From contig CATOTI010000002.1 in the NCBI GenBank assembly GCA_951813295.1, positions 2,800,522 through 2,864,521 of the forward strand: a stretch of DNA of 64,000 bases. The letters are read 5' to 3'. Source of the DNA: an uncultured Pseudomonadales bacterium (GTDB taxonomy: Bacteria > Pseudomonadota > Gammaproteobacteria > Pseudomonadales > Azotimanducaceae). A program made the position numbers and the translations under genes. The number at the start of each line of letters is the position of its first letter. Within the stretch, counting starts at the first letter, position 1. Below, piece after piece: positions 7,542 through 17,256 of the stretch. The notes under the pieces are model-generated. The model saw only the letters and a list, made by a program, of their open reading frames with translations, was not told the origin of the DNA and searched no databases.

Positions 7542-9581
7542 TCAACCGCCGATGGCTGCGAGAAGCAGAATCGCGACGATGTTGATGATCTTGATCATCG
7601 GGTTGACGGCAGGGCCGGCGGTGTCCTTGTAGGGGTCGCCGACGGTATCGCCAGTGACGGCCGCCTTGTGGGCTTCCGATCCCTTACCACCATGGTTGCC
7701 GTCTTCGATGTACTTCTTGGCGTTGTCCCAAGCACCCCCGCCGGCCGTCATCGAGATGGCGACGTAGAGGCCGGTGACGATCGTACCGAGCAGCATCGCG
7801 CCGACGGTGATCAGGGCGGCTGATTGATCGAAGATCGCGATCACGAAATACATCACGATCGGGGCGAGCACCGGCAGCATCGATGGCACGATCATTTCGC
7901 GAATCGCCGATCGCGTGAGCAGGTCGACGGCCCGGCTGTAGTCCGGTCGTTGCGTGCCTTCCATGATGCCGGGCATTTCGCGGAACTGGCGTCGAACTTC
8001 CTCGACGACCGCGCCACCGGCGCGGCCCACGGCCTGCATGCCGAGAGCGCCGAAGAGATACGGCAGCATGCCGCCGATCAACAGCCCCACGACCACAAAT
8101 GGATCGGAGAGCTCGAAGGAGAGGTTCAACTCGGGGAAGAAGTAGTCGAGATCGTAGGTGTAGGCCGAGAAGAGAACGATGGCAGCGAGTCCGGCGGAGC
8201 CGATCGCGTAGCCTTTGGTGACGGCCTTGGTGGTGTTGCCGACGGCGTCCAGCGCGTCAGTCGTTTTACGAACGTCCTCGTCGAGTTCGGCCATTTCGGC
8301 GATACCACCCGCGTTGTCCGTGACCGGACCGTAGGCGTCCAGGGCGACGACCATACCCGCGAGGGCCAGCATCGTCGTGGCCGCGAGCGCAATACCGTAG
8401 ATTCCGGCGAAGGAGTAGGCGGCGATGATGCCGACCGCGACGATGATGGCGGGGATCGCCGTCGCTTCCATCGAAATCGCGAGGCCCTGGATCACATTCG
8501 TCCCGTGACCCGTCTCGGACGAAGCGGCGATGCTCTTGACGGGGCGGTACTCCGTGCTGGTGTAGTACTCGGTGATCCAGACGATTAGTCCTGTGACGAC
8601 GAGGCCGACCAGCGCACAGTAAAAATAGGGCATGAAGGTATCGGGGAACATCCACTGGGTGGCGAAGAAGATAAACACCGCCGAGACGACCGCCGTCACG
8701 ATGAAGCCCTTGTAGAGGGCCCCCATGATGCTTTGGCTTGCGCCGAGCCGTACGAAGAAAGTGCCGATGATCGACGCGATGATGCAGACGCCACCGATCA
8801 ACATCGGCAATTCCATCGCCTTGACGATATCCGCGCCGGTGAAGGAGATGGTCGCGAGGAGCATCGTGGCCACGATCGTGACCGCATAAGTCTCGAAAAG
8901 GTCCGCTGCCATGCCGGCGCAGTCGCCGACGTTGTCACCGACGTTATCGGCGATGACGGCCGCGTTGCGGGGATCGTCTTCCGGGATACCGGCTTCGACC
9001 TTACCGACGAGGTCCGCGCCGACATCGGCGCCTTTGGTGAAGATGCCGCCGCCGAGCCGCGCAAAGATCGAGATGAGCGAAGAGCCGAACGAAAGCGCCA
9101 CGAGCGCTTCGATGAGATGGCGTTGATCCGTACCCATGCTCACGAGCGCCCAGTAGTAGCCGGCGACGCCGAGAATGCCGAGACCGACAACGAGGAGCCC
9201 CGTGATCGCGCCTGACTTGAAGGCGATGTTGAGCGCGTGGGCTAGCGATGTCAGAGCGCCCTGCGTGGTACGTACGTTGGCGCGTACGGAAATGTGCATG
9301 CCAACGTAACCGGCGATGCCGGACAGTACGGCACCAATGACGAAGCCGACGGCAACGAGGATGCCGAGCGTCACCGCGAGCACGATGGCGACGACGATGC
9401 CGACGATGCCGATCGTCGTGTATTGCCGGTTGAGGTACGCGGCCGCGCCCTCTTGGATAGCGCCGGCAATTTCCTGCATTCGTTCGCTACCGGTATCGGC
9501 GGCAAGGATTGAACGAGTTGCCCAGCCTCCGTAGATGACCGCAAGCACGCCGCAAGCGATCGTGATCATCAAGACGCTCAT
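7542..9581 (-). CDS. hppA: Membrane-bound proton-translocating pyrophosphatase, K+-independent type
   Basis: HppA hydrolyses pyrophosphate and pumps protons across the inner membrane. The protein is 679 residues with about 16 hydrophobic segments. The pyrophosphate-binding signature [19 protein letters not shown] is present, followed by [14 protein letters not shown], as are the C-terminal motifs [12 protein letters not shown] and [16 protein letters not shown]. The sequence GNTTKA carries Lys where K+-dependent enzymes have Ala, which places it in the K+-independent proton-pumping subfamily. ATG 9581 gives the N-terminus [19 protein letters not shown]; the longer open frame to 9743 adds a non-family sequence. 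It probably acts with the pyrophosphate-type phosphofructokinase nearby. Confidence 0.95.
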   Translation of the reverse strand: MSVLMITIACGVLAVIYGGWATRSILAADTGSERMQEIAGAIQEGAAAYLNRQYTTIGIVGIVVAIVLAVTLGILVAVGFVIGAVLSGIAGYVGMHISVRANVRTTQGALTSLAHALNIAFKSGAITGLLVVGLGILGVAGYYWALVSMGTDQRHLIEALVALSFGSSLISIFARLGGGIFTKGADVGADLVGKVEAGIPEDDPRNAAVIADNVGDNVGDCAGMAADLFETYAVTIVATMLLATISFTGADIVKAMELPMLIGGVCIIASIIGTFFVRLGASQSIMGALYKGFIVTAVVSAVFIFFATQWMFPDTFMPYFYCALVGLVVTGLIVWITEYYTSTEYRPVKSIAASSETGHGTNVIQGLAISMEATAIPAIIVAVGIIAAYSFAGIYGIALAATTMLALAGMVVALDAYGPVTDNAGGIAEMAELDEDVRKTTDALDAVGNTTKAVTKGYAIGSAGLAAIVLFSAYTYDLDYFFPELNLSFELSDPFVVVGLLIGGMLPYLFGALGMQAVGRAGGAVVEEVRRQFREMPGIMEGTQRPDYSRAVDLLTRSAIREMIVPSMLPVLAPIVMYFVIAIFDQSAALITVGAMLLGTIVTGLYVAISMTAGGGAWDNAKKYIEDGNHGGKGSEAHKAAVTGDTVGDPYKDTAGPAVNPMIKIINIVAILLLAAIGG

Positions 9582-9807
9582 GAGAGAAGATCCATGGTTG
9601 GTTTGTGCGATGGCGGGACGCCAATCCTGCCGCCGGGAGTGGTCGACGGCGGACGGCTGCCGCGGACGCGGCGATCCGTCTAATCGTTCGACAAAACCCC
9701 GGCGAGAGCTCCCCAAAGCGACCCCGCCAAATTCGGACGGCACTCTACATGAGCAACCTATGTGTCACAAGGCGATGACTTCGCCTAACGCCTTGTTTTT
9801 GGGGGTC

Positions 9808-10860
9808 TTAGCCTCGATCGAGAAGACTGCGTAGGTCGATGACGGCCGCATTCACTCGCGAGATGTACGACGCCATCACGAGCGAATGATTGGCCAGAAA
9901 TCCGAACCCCGATCCGTTCAGGATCAACGGGCTCCAGATCGCTTCCTGGGTTGCTTCCAGCTCACGGATGATCTGTTGAAGCGAGACCCGCGCGTTCTTG
10001 TCGTCGAGCACGCGAGCGAAGTCCTGCTCGACGGCCTTCAAGAGATGAATGAGCGCCCAGGTCTGCCCGCGAGCTTCGAAAAAGACGTCGTCGATTTCGA
10101 ACCAGCCTGTTTTTTGCTCGCTCTCCACGGGCACATCGGTCGCCATCGTCGCTGCCGATTCACCGGCGAGATCGATGTTCAGTTGGCGCTTGCCGACGCT
10201 TTGCGAAAGCCGCTGTGAGATATCGCCGAGACGCCGTTCGACCTCACCAAGCCAGCGCGAGAGGTTGTCGGCGCGGGCGTAGAACTGCGCGTCCTGGACC
10301 GCGACGTCGGCCAGCCGATTGGCATACGAGCGAATGTGTTCCATGCCGAGGCGGTATTCCTCCTCGGTCTCCGGCAGGAACCAGCTCGAGTTGTCGAAGA
10401 AGAAATGGCCCTCGGCGAGCGACAGATCCGGATCCTCCGTCGACTGACTCTGCGAGCGGGAGAGGTCGTTGCGCATCGCGCGGCTGATCTCGCGTAGATG
10501 GACGAGTACGCCGAACTCCCAATTGGGGAGGTTGTCGAGGTAGACCCCGGGCGGAAACAGGTCGTTGGAAAGGTAGCCGCTTCGCTTGTCGAGCAGTGTT
10601 TCGCCGAGGAGGACCACCGCGGTCGCCGTGGTGTAGCCCGTCACGGGATCGACGCCCGATTCCGCGGCGCGCTCCCGGGCGAGGTCTACGATGTCGACGA
10701 GATCGGGCTCCGAGGACCACCAGAAGCCGACCACGACGACGATGGCGAGATACGCAGCGACTAGGCCTGCGGCAGTTTTCCCGGCGAGGCCGAGCCAAGC
10801 CATCGCCCCCGTCGACGACTCGTAGGCGTATTCCTCGCGCTGCCAGAACTTCCACTTCAT
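9808..10860 (-). CDS. DUF2333 family membrane-anchored protein
   Basis: This 350-residue protein has a short basic N-terminus (MKWKFWQREE) and one transmembrane segment (about residues 24-48, AAGLVAAYLAIVVVVGFWW), followed by a helical periplasmic region. The motif LLDKRSGYLSNDLFPPGVYLDNLPNWEFGVL is characteristic of DUF2333, a family found mainly in gammaproteobacteria whose function is not known to me. It is followed 226 bp later by hppA and preceded by the PCu(A)C gene on the same strand. Confidence 0.85.
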   Translation of the reverse strand: MKWKFWQREEYAYESSTGAMAWLGLAGKTAAGLVAAYLAIVVVVGFWWSSEPDLVDIVDLARERAAESGVDPVTGYTTATAVVLLGETLLDKRSGYLSNDLFPPGVYLDNLPNWEFGVLVHLREISRAMRNDLSRSQSQSTEDPDLSLAEGHFFFDNSSWFLPETEEEYRLGMEHIRSYANRLADVAVQDAQFYARADNLSRWLGEVERRLGDISQRLSQSVGKRQLNIDLAGESAATMATDVPVESEQKTGWFEIDDVFFEARGQTWALIHLLKAVEQDFARVLDDKNARVSLQQIIRELEATQEAIWSPLILNGSGFGFLANHSLVMASYISRVNAAVIDLRSLLDRG

Positions 10861-10915
10861 CGAGTGACCTTAGTTGCCTGTCCGAATGATCCCGGCGGAA
10901 CGTCCGGGAGATGCC

Positions 10916-11353
10916 CTACGGTGAATCGCGCCGAGCCGCTAACGTGCCGCCCACATTGTCGCCTTCGCGCAAATCGAGCTCGAAATCGATATATGAGGTC
11001 TCTTCGCCGATTCCAAAGACCATCAGGTGCTTTCCACCGGGTTCGAACGCGATTCGCTCGCCGGGGCGGATTTCGAGCGACTCGATTCGACGCATGCCCA
11101 GGCGTCCGCCGCGATTGATCGTTTCGTGCATCTCGACACGCGCCTGGGGCGGAGCTGTGATCGCCACACCCGTGACGACCCGCGTGGCCTCTGATCGATT
11201 CACCAGTTCGAAATAACCGGCGGCCGGTCGACCAGCGACGAGTGGCGGACGCAACCAACCATCTTCTACCGCGAGGGTCGCACCGACCGGACCCGCGTCG
11301 GTACATCCCATGAGGGTGAGCGCGCAGAACGCTGCGAAGCATCGAAAAGTCAT
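10916..11353 (-). CDS. Copper chaperone PCu(A)C family lipoprotein
   Basis: This 145-residue protein has a short signal peptide ending in the lipobox LMGC (Cys17). The copper-binding pattern is present: VEMHET (Met and His), GMRRIE (Met about 20 residues later) and KHLMVFG (His-x-Met). Family members bring Cu(I) to the CuA site of cytochrome c oxidase in the periplasm. The ATG overlaps the stop of the upstream lipoprotein gene (ATGA), so the two are translationally coupled. A periplasmic copper and redox role fits its position next to the divergent dsbD. Confidence 0.85.
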   Translation of the reverse strand: MTFRCFAAFCALTLMGCTDAGPVGATLAVEDGWLRPPLVAGRPAAGYFELVNRSEATRVVTGVAITAPPQARVEMHETINRGGRLGMRRIESLEIRPGERIAFEPGGKHLMVFGIGEETSYIDFELDLREGDNVGGTLAARRDSP

Positions 11354-12066
11354 GGCTCGAGCGTCGTCACGACGATCTCGAAAGGTGAACCGATGACGAT
11401 GTGGGCGCGGATGCGTCGACTACCGGGCGCCTCGTCGAGCTGGCCGTAAACCCATCGACCGGTCGTGTCGTTGGGCACCCGAATCGTCACGCGAGCGTTC
11501 GGCGCGCGCGCATACCGGCCGAACCCCCTGATTCGCGCGCCGAGGTATTCGCCGCGTTGCTTAAGTGCGGTGCCGTCGAGGTCGAGCACGCGTTGCTCGG
11601 CCGATCGTAGCGATTCGAGCTGGGCCGAGAGGGGGCCGATCCCGACATGATCGGCGTCGACGAAACTGGCCCGATCGAGCATCGTCCTGGCGCGCTCCCA
11701 CTCACGCACATCGATCGCGTCGCGAGCGAGCATCAGATAACGATCGACGATCCGCTCGATTCCCCGGCGCGCCCCTCGCTGACGCGGATCGTCGCGCAGA
11801 ATCTTCACGTAGTAGTCGTAGGCGTTGTCGTCCGTCGGGGTCGTCAGACGGTCTTCGCGCAGCGCCTCTTCTGCCTGGAAGAGCAGGTGGTCGAAGCGTG
11901 CAGGGTCGGGTCCGATGACGACGGGCGGCAACGGCGGTGTCGACGGAGAGTAGGTGGGTCCGCTCGGCCGGGGTGAACTTTGCTCTGGTACGTTGGTACA
12001 GGCGGCGAGCACAATAACGAACAGGCTGCCGATGCCTATGTGCCGTGAACGCTTTGAGCGACCCAA
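11350..12066 (-). CDS. Putative lipoprotein with TPR-like helices
   Basis: The protein is 238 residues if it starts at TTG 12066, which yields a compact lipoprotein signal: basic RSKRSRH, a hydrophobic core, then LAAC. A proline-rich linker follows, then helices that resemble tetratricopeptide units (LFQAEEALREDRL, YYVKILRDDPRQRGARRGIERIV, ARDAIDVREWERARTMLDRA) and a C-terminal beta-rich part. No enzymatic motif is visible. ATG starts further upstream would run into dsbD on the other strand and bury the signal peptide. It shares a 49-bp divergent promoter region with dsbD. Confidence 0.65.
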   Translation of the reverse strand: MGRSKRSRHIGIGSLFVIVLAACTNVPEQSSPRPSGPTYSPSTPPLPPVVIGPDPARFDHLLFQAEEALREDRLTTPTDDNAYDYYVKILRDDPRQRGARRGIERIVDRYLMLARDAIDVREWERARTMLDRASFVDADHVGIGPLSAQLESLRSAEQRVLDLDGTALKQRGEYLGARIRGFGRYARAPNARVTIRVPNDTTGRWVYGQLDEAPGSRRIRAHIVIGSPFEIVVTTLEP

Positions 12067-12115
12067 CGATCGTTTATGTTGGGAACCGGCCGAGCGGCAG
12101 AAAAGAGGAGCGGAA

Positions 12116-13885
12116 ATGAACTCCCGCAATCTTGCGATGGTCGAAGGCAACATGCTGAATTTGTACCGCGTGCTGGTCCGTCTGCTATTCGTCTTGGCGT
12201 CGATTGGATTCGGCGCCACAGCGATGGCGGCCGGCGCCACTATAGTCGAGCGCAACGATCCGTTGGCGGAACCGGAGTTTCTCCCGGTTCACGAAGCGTA
12301 TGTTTTCACGAGCCGCCTCGAAGATGGCCAAGTCGTCGGGCGATGGGATGCCGCCGAGGGCTACTACCTCTACAGGCACCGCTTCTACGTCGAGCCTTCG
12401 GCCGGCGCGACGTTGGGCGAACTGATCATTCCCGAGGGGATCCAGAAGGTCGACGACTTCTTCGGCGAAGTCGAGGTCTACTACGACTCGGTCGAAGTCA
12501 GAGCCCCAGTTGTCGGGCAATCGGCCCGCGGATTCACCGTGACGTTCGGGTTTCAAGGATGCGCCGACAAGGGCCTGTGTTATCCGCCCGATGAGAACGT
12601 CGCGACGTTTGGTGATCCGGCGGCGATCGCAGCGACGGCGCAAGCCGGCTCGCTGGCCGGCCTTGCGGGCGGTAGCAGCACGGCGGGTGTGGCCGGCAGC
12701 GGCGATGCCGCAACAACATCGTTCCTCTTCATCTTGTTCTCGGCCTTCCTCGGCGGCTTGATCCTGAATCTCATGCCGTGTGTCTTCCCGGTGCTTTCGA
12801 TCAAGGCACTCAGTGTGGTCAATGCCGACGGGACCTCGGAGCGTTTGTCACACGCGTTGGGGTACACCGCCGGCGTCGTCGCGACGTTCGTCGCGCTCGG
12901 CGCGTTGTTGCTCGTCCTGAAGTCGTTCGGTCAGTCGGTCGGCTGGGGGTTTCAGCTTCAGTCCCCCGCGTTCATCACGTTTCTCGCCATCCTCTTCTTT
13001 GCACTCGGGCTGAACCTGCTCGGTGTGCTGGAGATCCCGGGCTTCGGCGTCGCGATGGAGAATCCCAACCCGTTCGCGACCGGGGTGCTCGCCGTGATCG
13101 TCGCGACGCCTTGTACGGTGCCTTTTATGGGCGCAGCGCTCGGCTACGGGCTCAGTCAGTCCGCGGTGACGATGGTCGCGGTGATGTTTTTCTTAGGCAT
13201 AGGGATGGCGGCGCCTTATCTGGCGCTCACCCTCATTCCAGCGCTGGCCAATCGATTGCCGCGCCCGGGCGCCTGGATGGTGACCTTCAAGCAAGTAATG
13301 GCGTTTCCGCTTTTCTTGACGGTCGTTTGGCTGGTTTGGGTCCTCACCCGCCAGGCGGGTCCCGAGAGCACGGCTGTCGTCCTGCTTGCGTGCACCCTCT
13401 TCGGATTCCTCGCCTGGTTGGCGATCGGTAAAGCAAACCGCCTACCGGCGGTCTGGGTCGGCGCGGTTGTCGTCACGATTCTCGCGATCTTCAACCTGCC
13501 GCAGACGGAGGCGGAGCCGCAGTCGAGTGACGGATTCGATATGGCGGCAATCGAAGACCGTGTCGCCTCGGGCGAGCCCGTGTTCATCAATTTCACCGCG
13601 GCCTGGTGCATCACGTGCCTCGCCAACGACCGAACGACACTGTCGACAGATCGAGTGCAGGAGTTCTTCGACGCAAACGGTGTGGCTTACGTGAAGGCGG
13701 ACTGGACGAATGCCGACCCGACGATCACGGCGGTGCTCGAATCCTTCGGTCGCAACGGGGTCCCGCTCTACGTCTACCTGCCCGTGGACGGCGATCCCGT
13801 CGTGCTGCCGCAGATTTTGACGCCGGGAATCGTCATCGACACGGTCACGGAAGGTCTTACCGCGCCGGTCGTCGCTTCACGCTGA
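12116..13885 (+). CDS. dsbD: Thiol:disulfide interchange protein DsbD
   Basis: DsbD carries electrons from cytoplasmic thioredoxin across the inner membrane to periplasmic partners, including cytochrome c maturation proteins. All three domains are present in 589 residues: the periplasmic alpha domain with Cys149/Cys155 (GCADKGLCYPP), the membrane beta domain with Cys222 (LMPCVFPV) and Cys333 (ATPCTVPF), and the C-terminal thioredoxin-like gamma domain with Cys498/Cys501 (WCITC). ATG 12116 is preceded by GAGGAG at ideal spacing, and a signal peptide follows (LVRLLFVLASIGFGATAMA). The ccm operon 11 kb downstream encodes likely clients. It heads the dsbD-aroQ-accB cluster. Confidence 0.95.
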   Translation: MNSRNLAMVEGNMLNLYRVLVRLLFVLASIGFGATAMAAGATIVERNDPLAEPEFLPVHEAYVFTSRLEDGQVVGRWDAAEGYYLYRHRFYVEPSAGATLGELIIPEGIQKVDDFFGEVEVYYDSVEVRAPVVGQSARGFTVTFGFQGCADKGLCYPPDENVATFGDPAAIAATAQAGSLAGLAGGSSTAGVAGSGDAATTSFLFILFSAFLGGLILNLMPCVFPVLSIKALSVVNADGTSERLSHALGYTAGVVATFVALGALLLVLKSFGQSVGWGFQLQSPAFITFLAILFFALGLNLLGVLEIPGFGVAMENPNPFATGVLAVIVATPCTVPFMGAALGYGLSQSAVTMVAVMFFLGIGMAAPYLALTLIPALANRLPRPGAWMVTFKQVMAFPLFLTVVWLVWVLTRQAGPESTAVVLLACTLFGFLAWLAIGKANRLPAVWVGAVVVTILAIFNLPQTEAEPQSSDGFDMAAIEDRVASGEPVFINFTAAWCITCLANDRTTLSTDRVQEFFDANGVAYVKADWTNADPTITAVLESFGRNGVPLYVYLPVDGDPVVLPQILTPGIVIDTVTEGLTAPVVASR

Positions 13886-13938
13886 CGTCGCGGCCCCCAT
13901 CGATGACGTAGGATGTCGCGCATCGAGGCGGGGTGCGT

Positions 13939-14388
13939 ATGGCGCGGCTACTACTGATCAATGGTCCGAATCTGAACCTGCTCGGCACACGTGAGCCCGA
14001 GATCTACGGCGCCGAAACGCTCGCCGATATCGAGAACCGCGCCCGTGAGCAGGTTGTTGCGAGCGGCCATTCTCTCGATGCGATGCAGAGCAACGCCGAG
14101 CACGAAATCGTCGAGGCGATTCATGCAGCGGGGCGGAACGGGACGGGCTTCGTGGTCATCAACCCGGGTGCATTCACCCACACGAGCGTCGCCATCCGCG
14201 ACGCGTTCAGCGGCACCGGCGTGCCGTTCATCGAGGTTCACCTTTCCAACGTGCATGCGCGTGAACCTTTTCGGCATCATTCCTATCTTTCCGACGTGGC
14301 CTCGGGTGTCGTCATCGGTTTCGGCGCATACGGCTATGAGATGGCGTTGGCTGCGGCGATGCGAAAACTGGAATCGGAAAACGACTAA
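13939..14388 (+). CDS. aroQ: Type II 3-dehydroquinate dehydratase
   Basis: This enzyme dehydrates 3-dehydroquinate to 3-dehydroshikimate in the shikimate pathway. The sequence of 149 residues has the family N-terminus [21 protein letters not shown] with its catalytic Tyr, the loop containing [13 protein letters not shown], the [15 protein letters not shown] stretch, [21 protein letters not shown] with the catalytic His, and [14 protein letters not shown] 13939 is preferred over GTG 13933 because of the family N-terminus. The position directly before accB is the usual gammaproteobacterial arrangement. Confidence 0.95.
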   Translation: MARLLLINGPNLNLLGTREPEIYGAETLADIENRAREQVVASGHSLDAMQSNAEHEIVEAIHAAGRNGTGFVVINPGAFTHTSVAIRDAFSGTGVPFIEVHLSNVHAREPFRHHSYLSDVASGVVIGFGAYGYEMALAAAMRKLESEND

Positions 14389-14410
14389 GACAGCGGACAA
14401 GGGGCAGACG

Positions 14411-14854
14411 TTGGATCTCGAAGAAATCAGAAAGCTCATCGATCTCACCGAGGAGACCGGGATCAACGAGCTCGAAGTTCAGGACGGTGACAAACGCATC
14501 AAGATCGTTCGAACCGCTTCCGCCGGCGTGCCGATGGCCGTAATGGACAACCGTTCCGTGGACGCGCCGGTTGCGGCAAGCGATGCGGCGGCGGTTAGCG
14601 CGGCCTCGGGAACCGGCACCGTGATCCGAGCGCCGTTGGCTGGCACTTTCTACCGTTCGCCAGCGCCGGGTGAACCGGCGTTCGTCGAAGTGGGGGACAC
14701 GGTCGAAGTCGGCGATCAACTTTGCATCGTCGAAAGCATGAAGATGATGAACAAGGTCACTAGTGATGTGGCCGGACGCGTGCTGGAGATCCTTCTCGAC
14801 GACGGCACACCGATGGAATCCGACACGCCGATCTTCGTCGTCGCGCGACGCTAA
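14411..14854 (+). CDS. accB: Acetyl-CoA carboxylase biotin carboxyl carrier protein
   Basis: AccB carries the biotin that shuttles CO2 from biotin carboxylase to the carboxyltransferase in fatty acid synthesis. TTG 14411 has an AGGGG just upstream and gives 147 residues: an N-terminal helix (LEEIRKLIDLTEETGINELE), an Ala/Ser-rich linker and the biotinyl domain with ESMKMMN, where Lys111 is the biotinylation site. The usual partner gene accC does not follow. prmA starts 7 bp after the accB stop, so biotin carboxylase must be encoded elsewhere if the enzyme is complete. Confidence 0.95.
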   Translation: MDLEEIRKLIDLTEETGINELEVQDGDKRIKIVRTASAGVPMAVMDNRSVDAPVAASDAAAVSAASGTGTVIRAPLAGTFYRSPAPGEPAFVEVGDTVEVGDQLCIVESMKMMNKVTSDVAGRVLEILLDDGTPMESDTPIFVVARR

Positions 14855-14861
14855 AACGTCG

Positions 14862-15740
14862 ATGGCCTGGATCAGGCTACGCCTCGACGCGACCACGGAC
14901 GAATGCGAAAGCCTGAGCGAGTCGTTGTTCGATATCGGCGCGACGTCGGTCGTCCACAAACCCGCGGACGCGTCCGCCGTCTCGACCGAAGATCCCGATC
15001 AAGCGGTGTGGGAGCCCCGCCCCGGTGAGGCGCCGTTGTGGGATCGCGTTTCGGTCGAATCTTTCTTCGCGCTAGACACCGATTTGGCCGCCTGTCGGGC
15101 CCTCCTCGGCGATCGTCCGCTCGAGATCGATTTTGTCGAGGAGAGCGATTTCTCCCAGACCTGGCGAAATCAGTCCACGCAGCAGTTCGGCAGGCTCTTC
15201 GTCGTGCCCCTCGAATCGAGTGAAAAACTGCCAGCAGACGCAGCGCTCGTTCGGCTCGACCCCGGCCTGGCGTTCGGTAGCGGCACCCATGCGACGACGG
15301 CGCTATGTCTCGCCTGGCTGGAACGCCATCTTGCGCCTGGCAAGCGAATGCTCGATGTAGGTTCGGGATCGGGGATTCTCTCCGTCGCCGCCCTGAAACT
15401 CGGCGCAAGCGAGGTGACGGCGGTCGACTACGACGCCCAGGCCCGATTGGCGACCGCTGACAATGCGGCGCGCAACGGCGTCGGCGAAAATGTGACGGTT
15501 CTCGAGGCGCTCGACGAGGTCCCTGGTCGTTTCGATGTCGTTGTCGCGAACATTCTGGCGGCCATTCTGATCGAGCTGGCGGACGATCTCGTCGATCGTG
15601 TAACGCCTGGCGGCGAACTCGTGCTGAGCGGCATTCTCGAGAATCAAGGTGATTGGGTGCAGGCGGCGTTTCCTGATCTCGACTGGCATGTCGATCAGCG
15701 CGAGGAATGGCTGCTCCTGTACGGCCGTCGAGCGATCTAA
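14862..15740 (+). CDS. prmA: Ribosomal protein L11 methyltransferase
   Basis: PrmA trimethylates ribosomal protein L11 with S-adenosylmethionine. The 292 residues cover the N-terminal L11-recognition domain (WIRLRLDATTDECESLSESL) and the Rossmann methyltransferase domain with LDPGLAFGSGTHATT, the SAM motif LDVGSGSGILSVAA, the acidic TAVDYD and the NILA motif (VVANILAAIL). Length and start agree with the family. It follows accB after 7 bp, where accC would normally intervene, and is followed 11 bp later by the DUF3426 gene. Confidence 0.95.
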   Translation: MAWIRLRLDATTDECESLSESLFDIGATSVVHKPADASAVSTEDPDQAVWEPRPGEAPLWDRVSVESFFALDTDLAACRALLGDRPLEIDFVEESDFSQTWRNQSTQQFGRLFVVPLESSEKLPADAALVRLDPGLAFGSGTHATTALCLAWLERHLAPGKRMLDVGSGSGILSVAALKLGASEVTAVDYDAQARLATADNAARNGVGENVTVLEALDEVPGRFDVVVANILAAILIELADDLVDRVTPGGELVLSGILENQGDWVQAAFPDLDWHVDQREEWLLLYGRRAI

Positions 15741-15751
15741 GTGACCGATCC

Positions 15752-16180
15752 GTGAGGGCACTCTTCAGCGGGCTAGCGGTCGCGGCGTTCCTGATGACCT
15801 TGGTCGGCGGTGGCGTACTCGGCCGGGACACACTCGCGGAACGGTTTCCGTACGCCGCTCGAACGCTGTGCGGCGTGCTGGGTTGTCGGCTGCCTCCGCG
15901 ACGCGCGTTCGAAATCGTGCGCGTCGAGAAGGTCTGGCCGGACGAAGCCGGGGATCGCCGCTCGCTCCATCTCGAGGTCACCTATCGGGCAACGAACCCC
16001 GACGCGATGGCGCGGCCCGTCGTCGATGTCGTGGTATTCGATGACGGGCGGGTCCTCGCGCATGCTTCCGTCGAGATCGTCGAACCCCGTGTCGTATCGG
16101 ATGACGTTTGGGTCGCGGCCATCGCGATGCCGATGCAGGGTAGCCGCGGCAACGTCGGGTTCGAAGTCACGCTCCGGTAG
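15752..16180 (+). CDS. DUF3426 protein lacking its N-terminal zinc ribbon
   Basis: The 142-residue product from GTG 15752 starts with one transmembrane segment (ALFSGLAVAAFLMTLVGGGVL) and continues with the DUF3426 core: RTLCGVLGCRLPPRR followed by a beta-rich domain (EIVRVEKVWPDEAG...LHLEVTYRATN). In the usual gene at this place between prmA and dusB, the protein starts with a four-cysteine zinc ribbon and a long linker. Here the open frame upstream (to 15707) runs into prmA and shows no cysteines, so the zinc ribbon is absent. The function of the family is unknown. Confidence 0.75.
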   Translation: MRALFSGLAVAAFLMTLVGGGVLGRDTLAERFPYAARTLCGVLGCRLPPRRAFEIVRVEKVWPDEAGDRRSLHLEVTYRATNPDAMARPVVDVVVFDDGRVLAHASVEIVEPRVVSDDVWVAAIAMPMQGSRGNVGFEVTLR

Positions 16181-16269
16181 GGTTTCCGGAGCTTCGATTC
16201 CGGCGTCGGAGTCGCCGTTTCGTCCCTCAGCCCCTATGATGCGCGCCTTCGCAACCCCCGGGACCCGCT

Positions 16270-17256
16270 GTGCTCCAGATCGGTTCGCTCGTCGTACGCA
16301 ATCGCGTCTGGCTCGCGCCGATGGCGGGCATCTCCGATCGGCCCTTCCGGCGCCTTGCGTGGCGACTGGGGGCGGGCCACGTCGTGGCGGAAATGACCGC
16401 CGCCAACAAGGCCCTTTGGGACTCACCGCGTTCGCTGGAACGACGCCAGGCGGGTGCGGCCGGTGGGCTACATGCGATTCAGATCGCTGGCAGTGATCCC
16501 GTCGACATGGCGCAAGCCGCGCGGCTTGCCGTCGACGCAGGTGCTGATCTCATCGATATCAACATGGGCTGTCCTGCAAAGAAGGTCTGCAACCGCATGG
16601 CGGGCTCGGCGCTGCTGCAGGACGAAGAGCTCGTCGGGCGCATCCTCTCAGCGGTTGTCGAGGCGGTCGATGTCCCCGTCACGTTGAAAACGCGTGCGGG
16701 CTGGTCACCCGAACGTCGCAATGCGCCGACCGTCGCGCGCATTGCCGAAGACGCAGGCGTTGCCGCTCTTGTAATCCACGGTCGAACGAGAGCCTGCCGG
16801 TTCAAGGGTGCCGTCGAGTACCGCACGATCCGCCGCGTCGTCGATGCGGTATCGATCCCGGTCATTGCCAATGGCGATATTGCCGATGCGGGAACCGCGC
16901 GACGAGTACTCGATGAAACAGGTGCCGCCGGCGTCATGATCGGGCGTGCGGCGTTGGGCGCGCCCTGGCTTCCCGGTCAGGTCGCCGCGGAGCTAGCCGA
17001 TCGAGACGCGAGCGCACCTGATTTTGAAACGCGTCGCGCCTCGATATTGGACCTCGTCGATGGCACGCATTCTTTTTACGGGGAACGGCGCGGCGTCAGG
17101 ATCATTCGCAAGCAGGCAAGTGCGTTTCTCGAAGCACACGGTGCGTCGCGCCATGAGATCCGAGCGTTCCATTCCCTCGAATCGGCAGCTGCGCAGCTTG
17201 GGGCGATCGGCGCGTTCGAAGATATTCACGAATCGAATCTCAAGGAGGCGGTGTGA
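16270..17256 (+). CDS. dusB: tRNA-dihydrouridine synthase DusB
   Basis: This FMN enzyme reduces specific uridines of tRNA to dihydrouridine. The GTG start gives 328 residues. Family motifs are present: [48 protein letters not shown] (catalytic Cys in KVCN), [29 protein letters not shown] and [12 protein letters not shown]. In enterobacteria and Pseudomonas dusB is followed by fis. Here the stop overlaps the start of the purH-like gene (GTGTGA) and no fis is present. Confidence 0.94.
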   Translation: MLQIGSLVVRNRVWLAPMAGISDRPFRRLAWRLGAGHVVAEMTAANKALWDSPRSLERRQAGAAGGLHAIQIAGSDPVDMAQAARLAVDAGADLIDINMGCPAKKVCNRMAGSALLQDEELVGRILSAVVEAVDVPVTLKTRAGWSPERRNAPTVARIAEDAGVAALVIHGRTRACRFKGAVEYRTIRRVVDAVSIPVIANGDIADAGTARRVLDETGAAGVMIGRAALGAPWLPGQVAAELADRDASAPDFETRRASILDLVDGTHSFYGERRGVRIIRKQASAFLEAHGASRHEIRAFHSLESAAAQLGAIGAFEDIHESNLKEAV

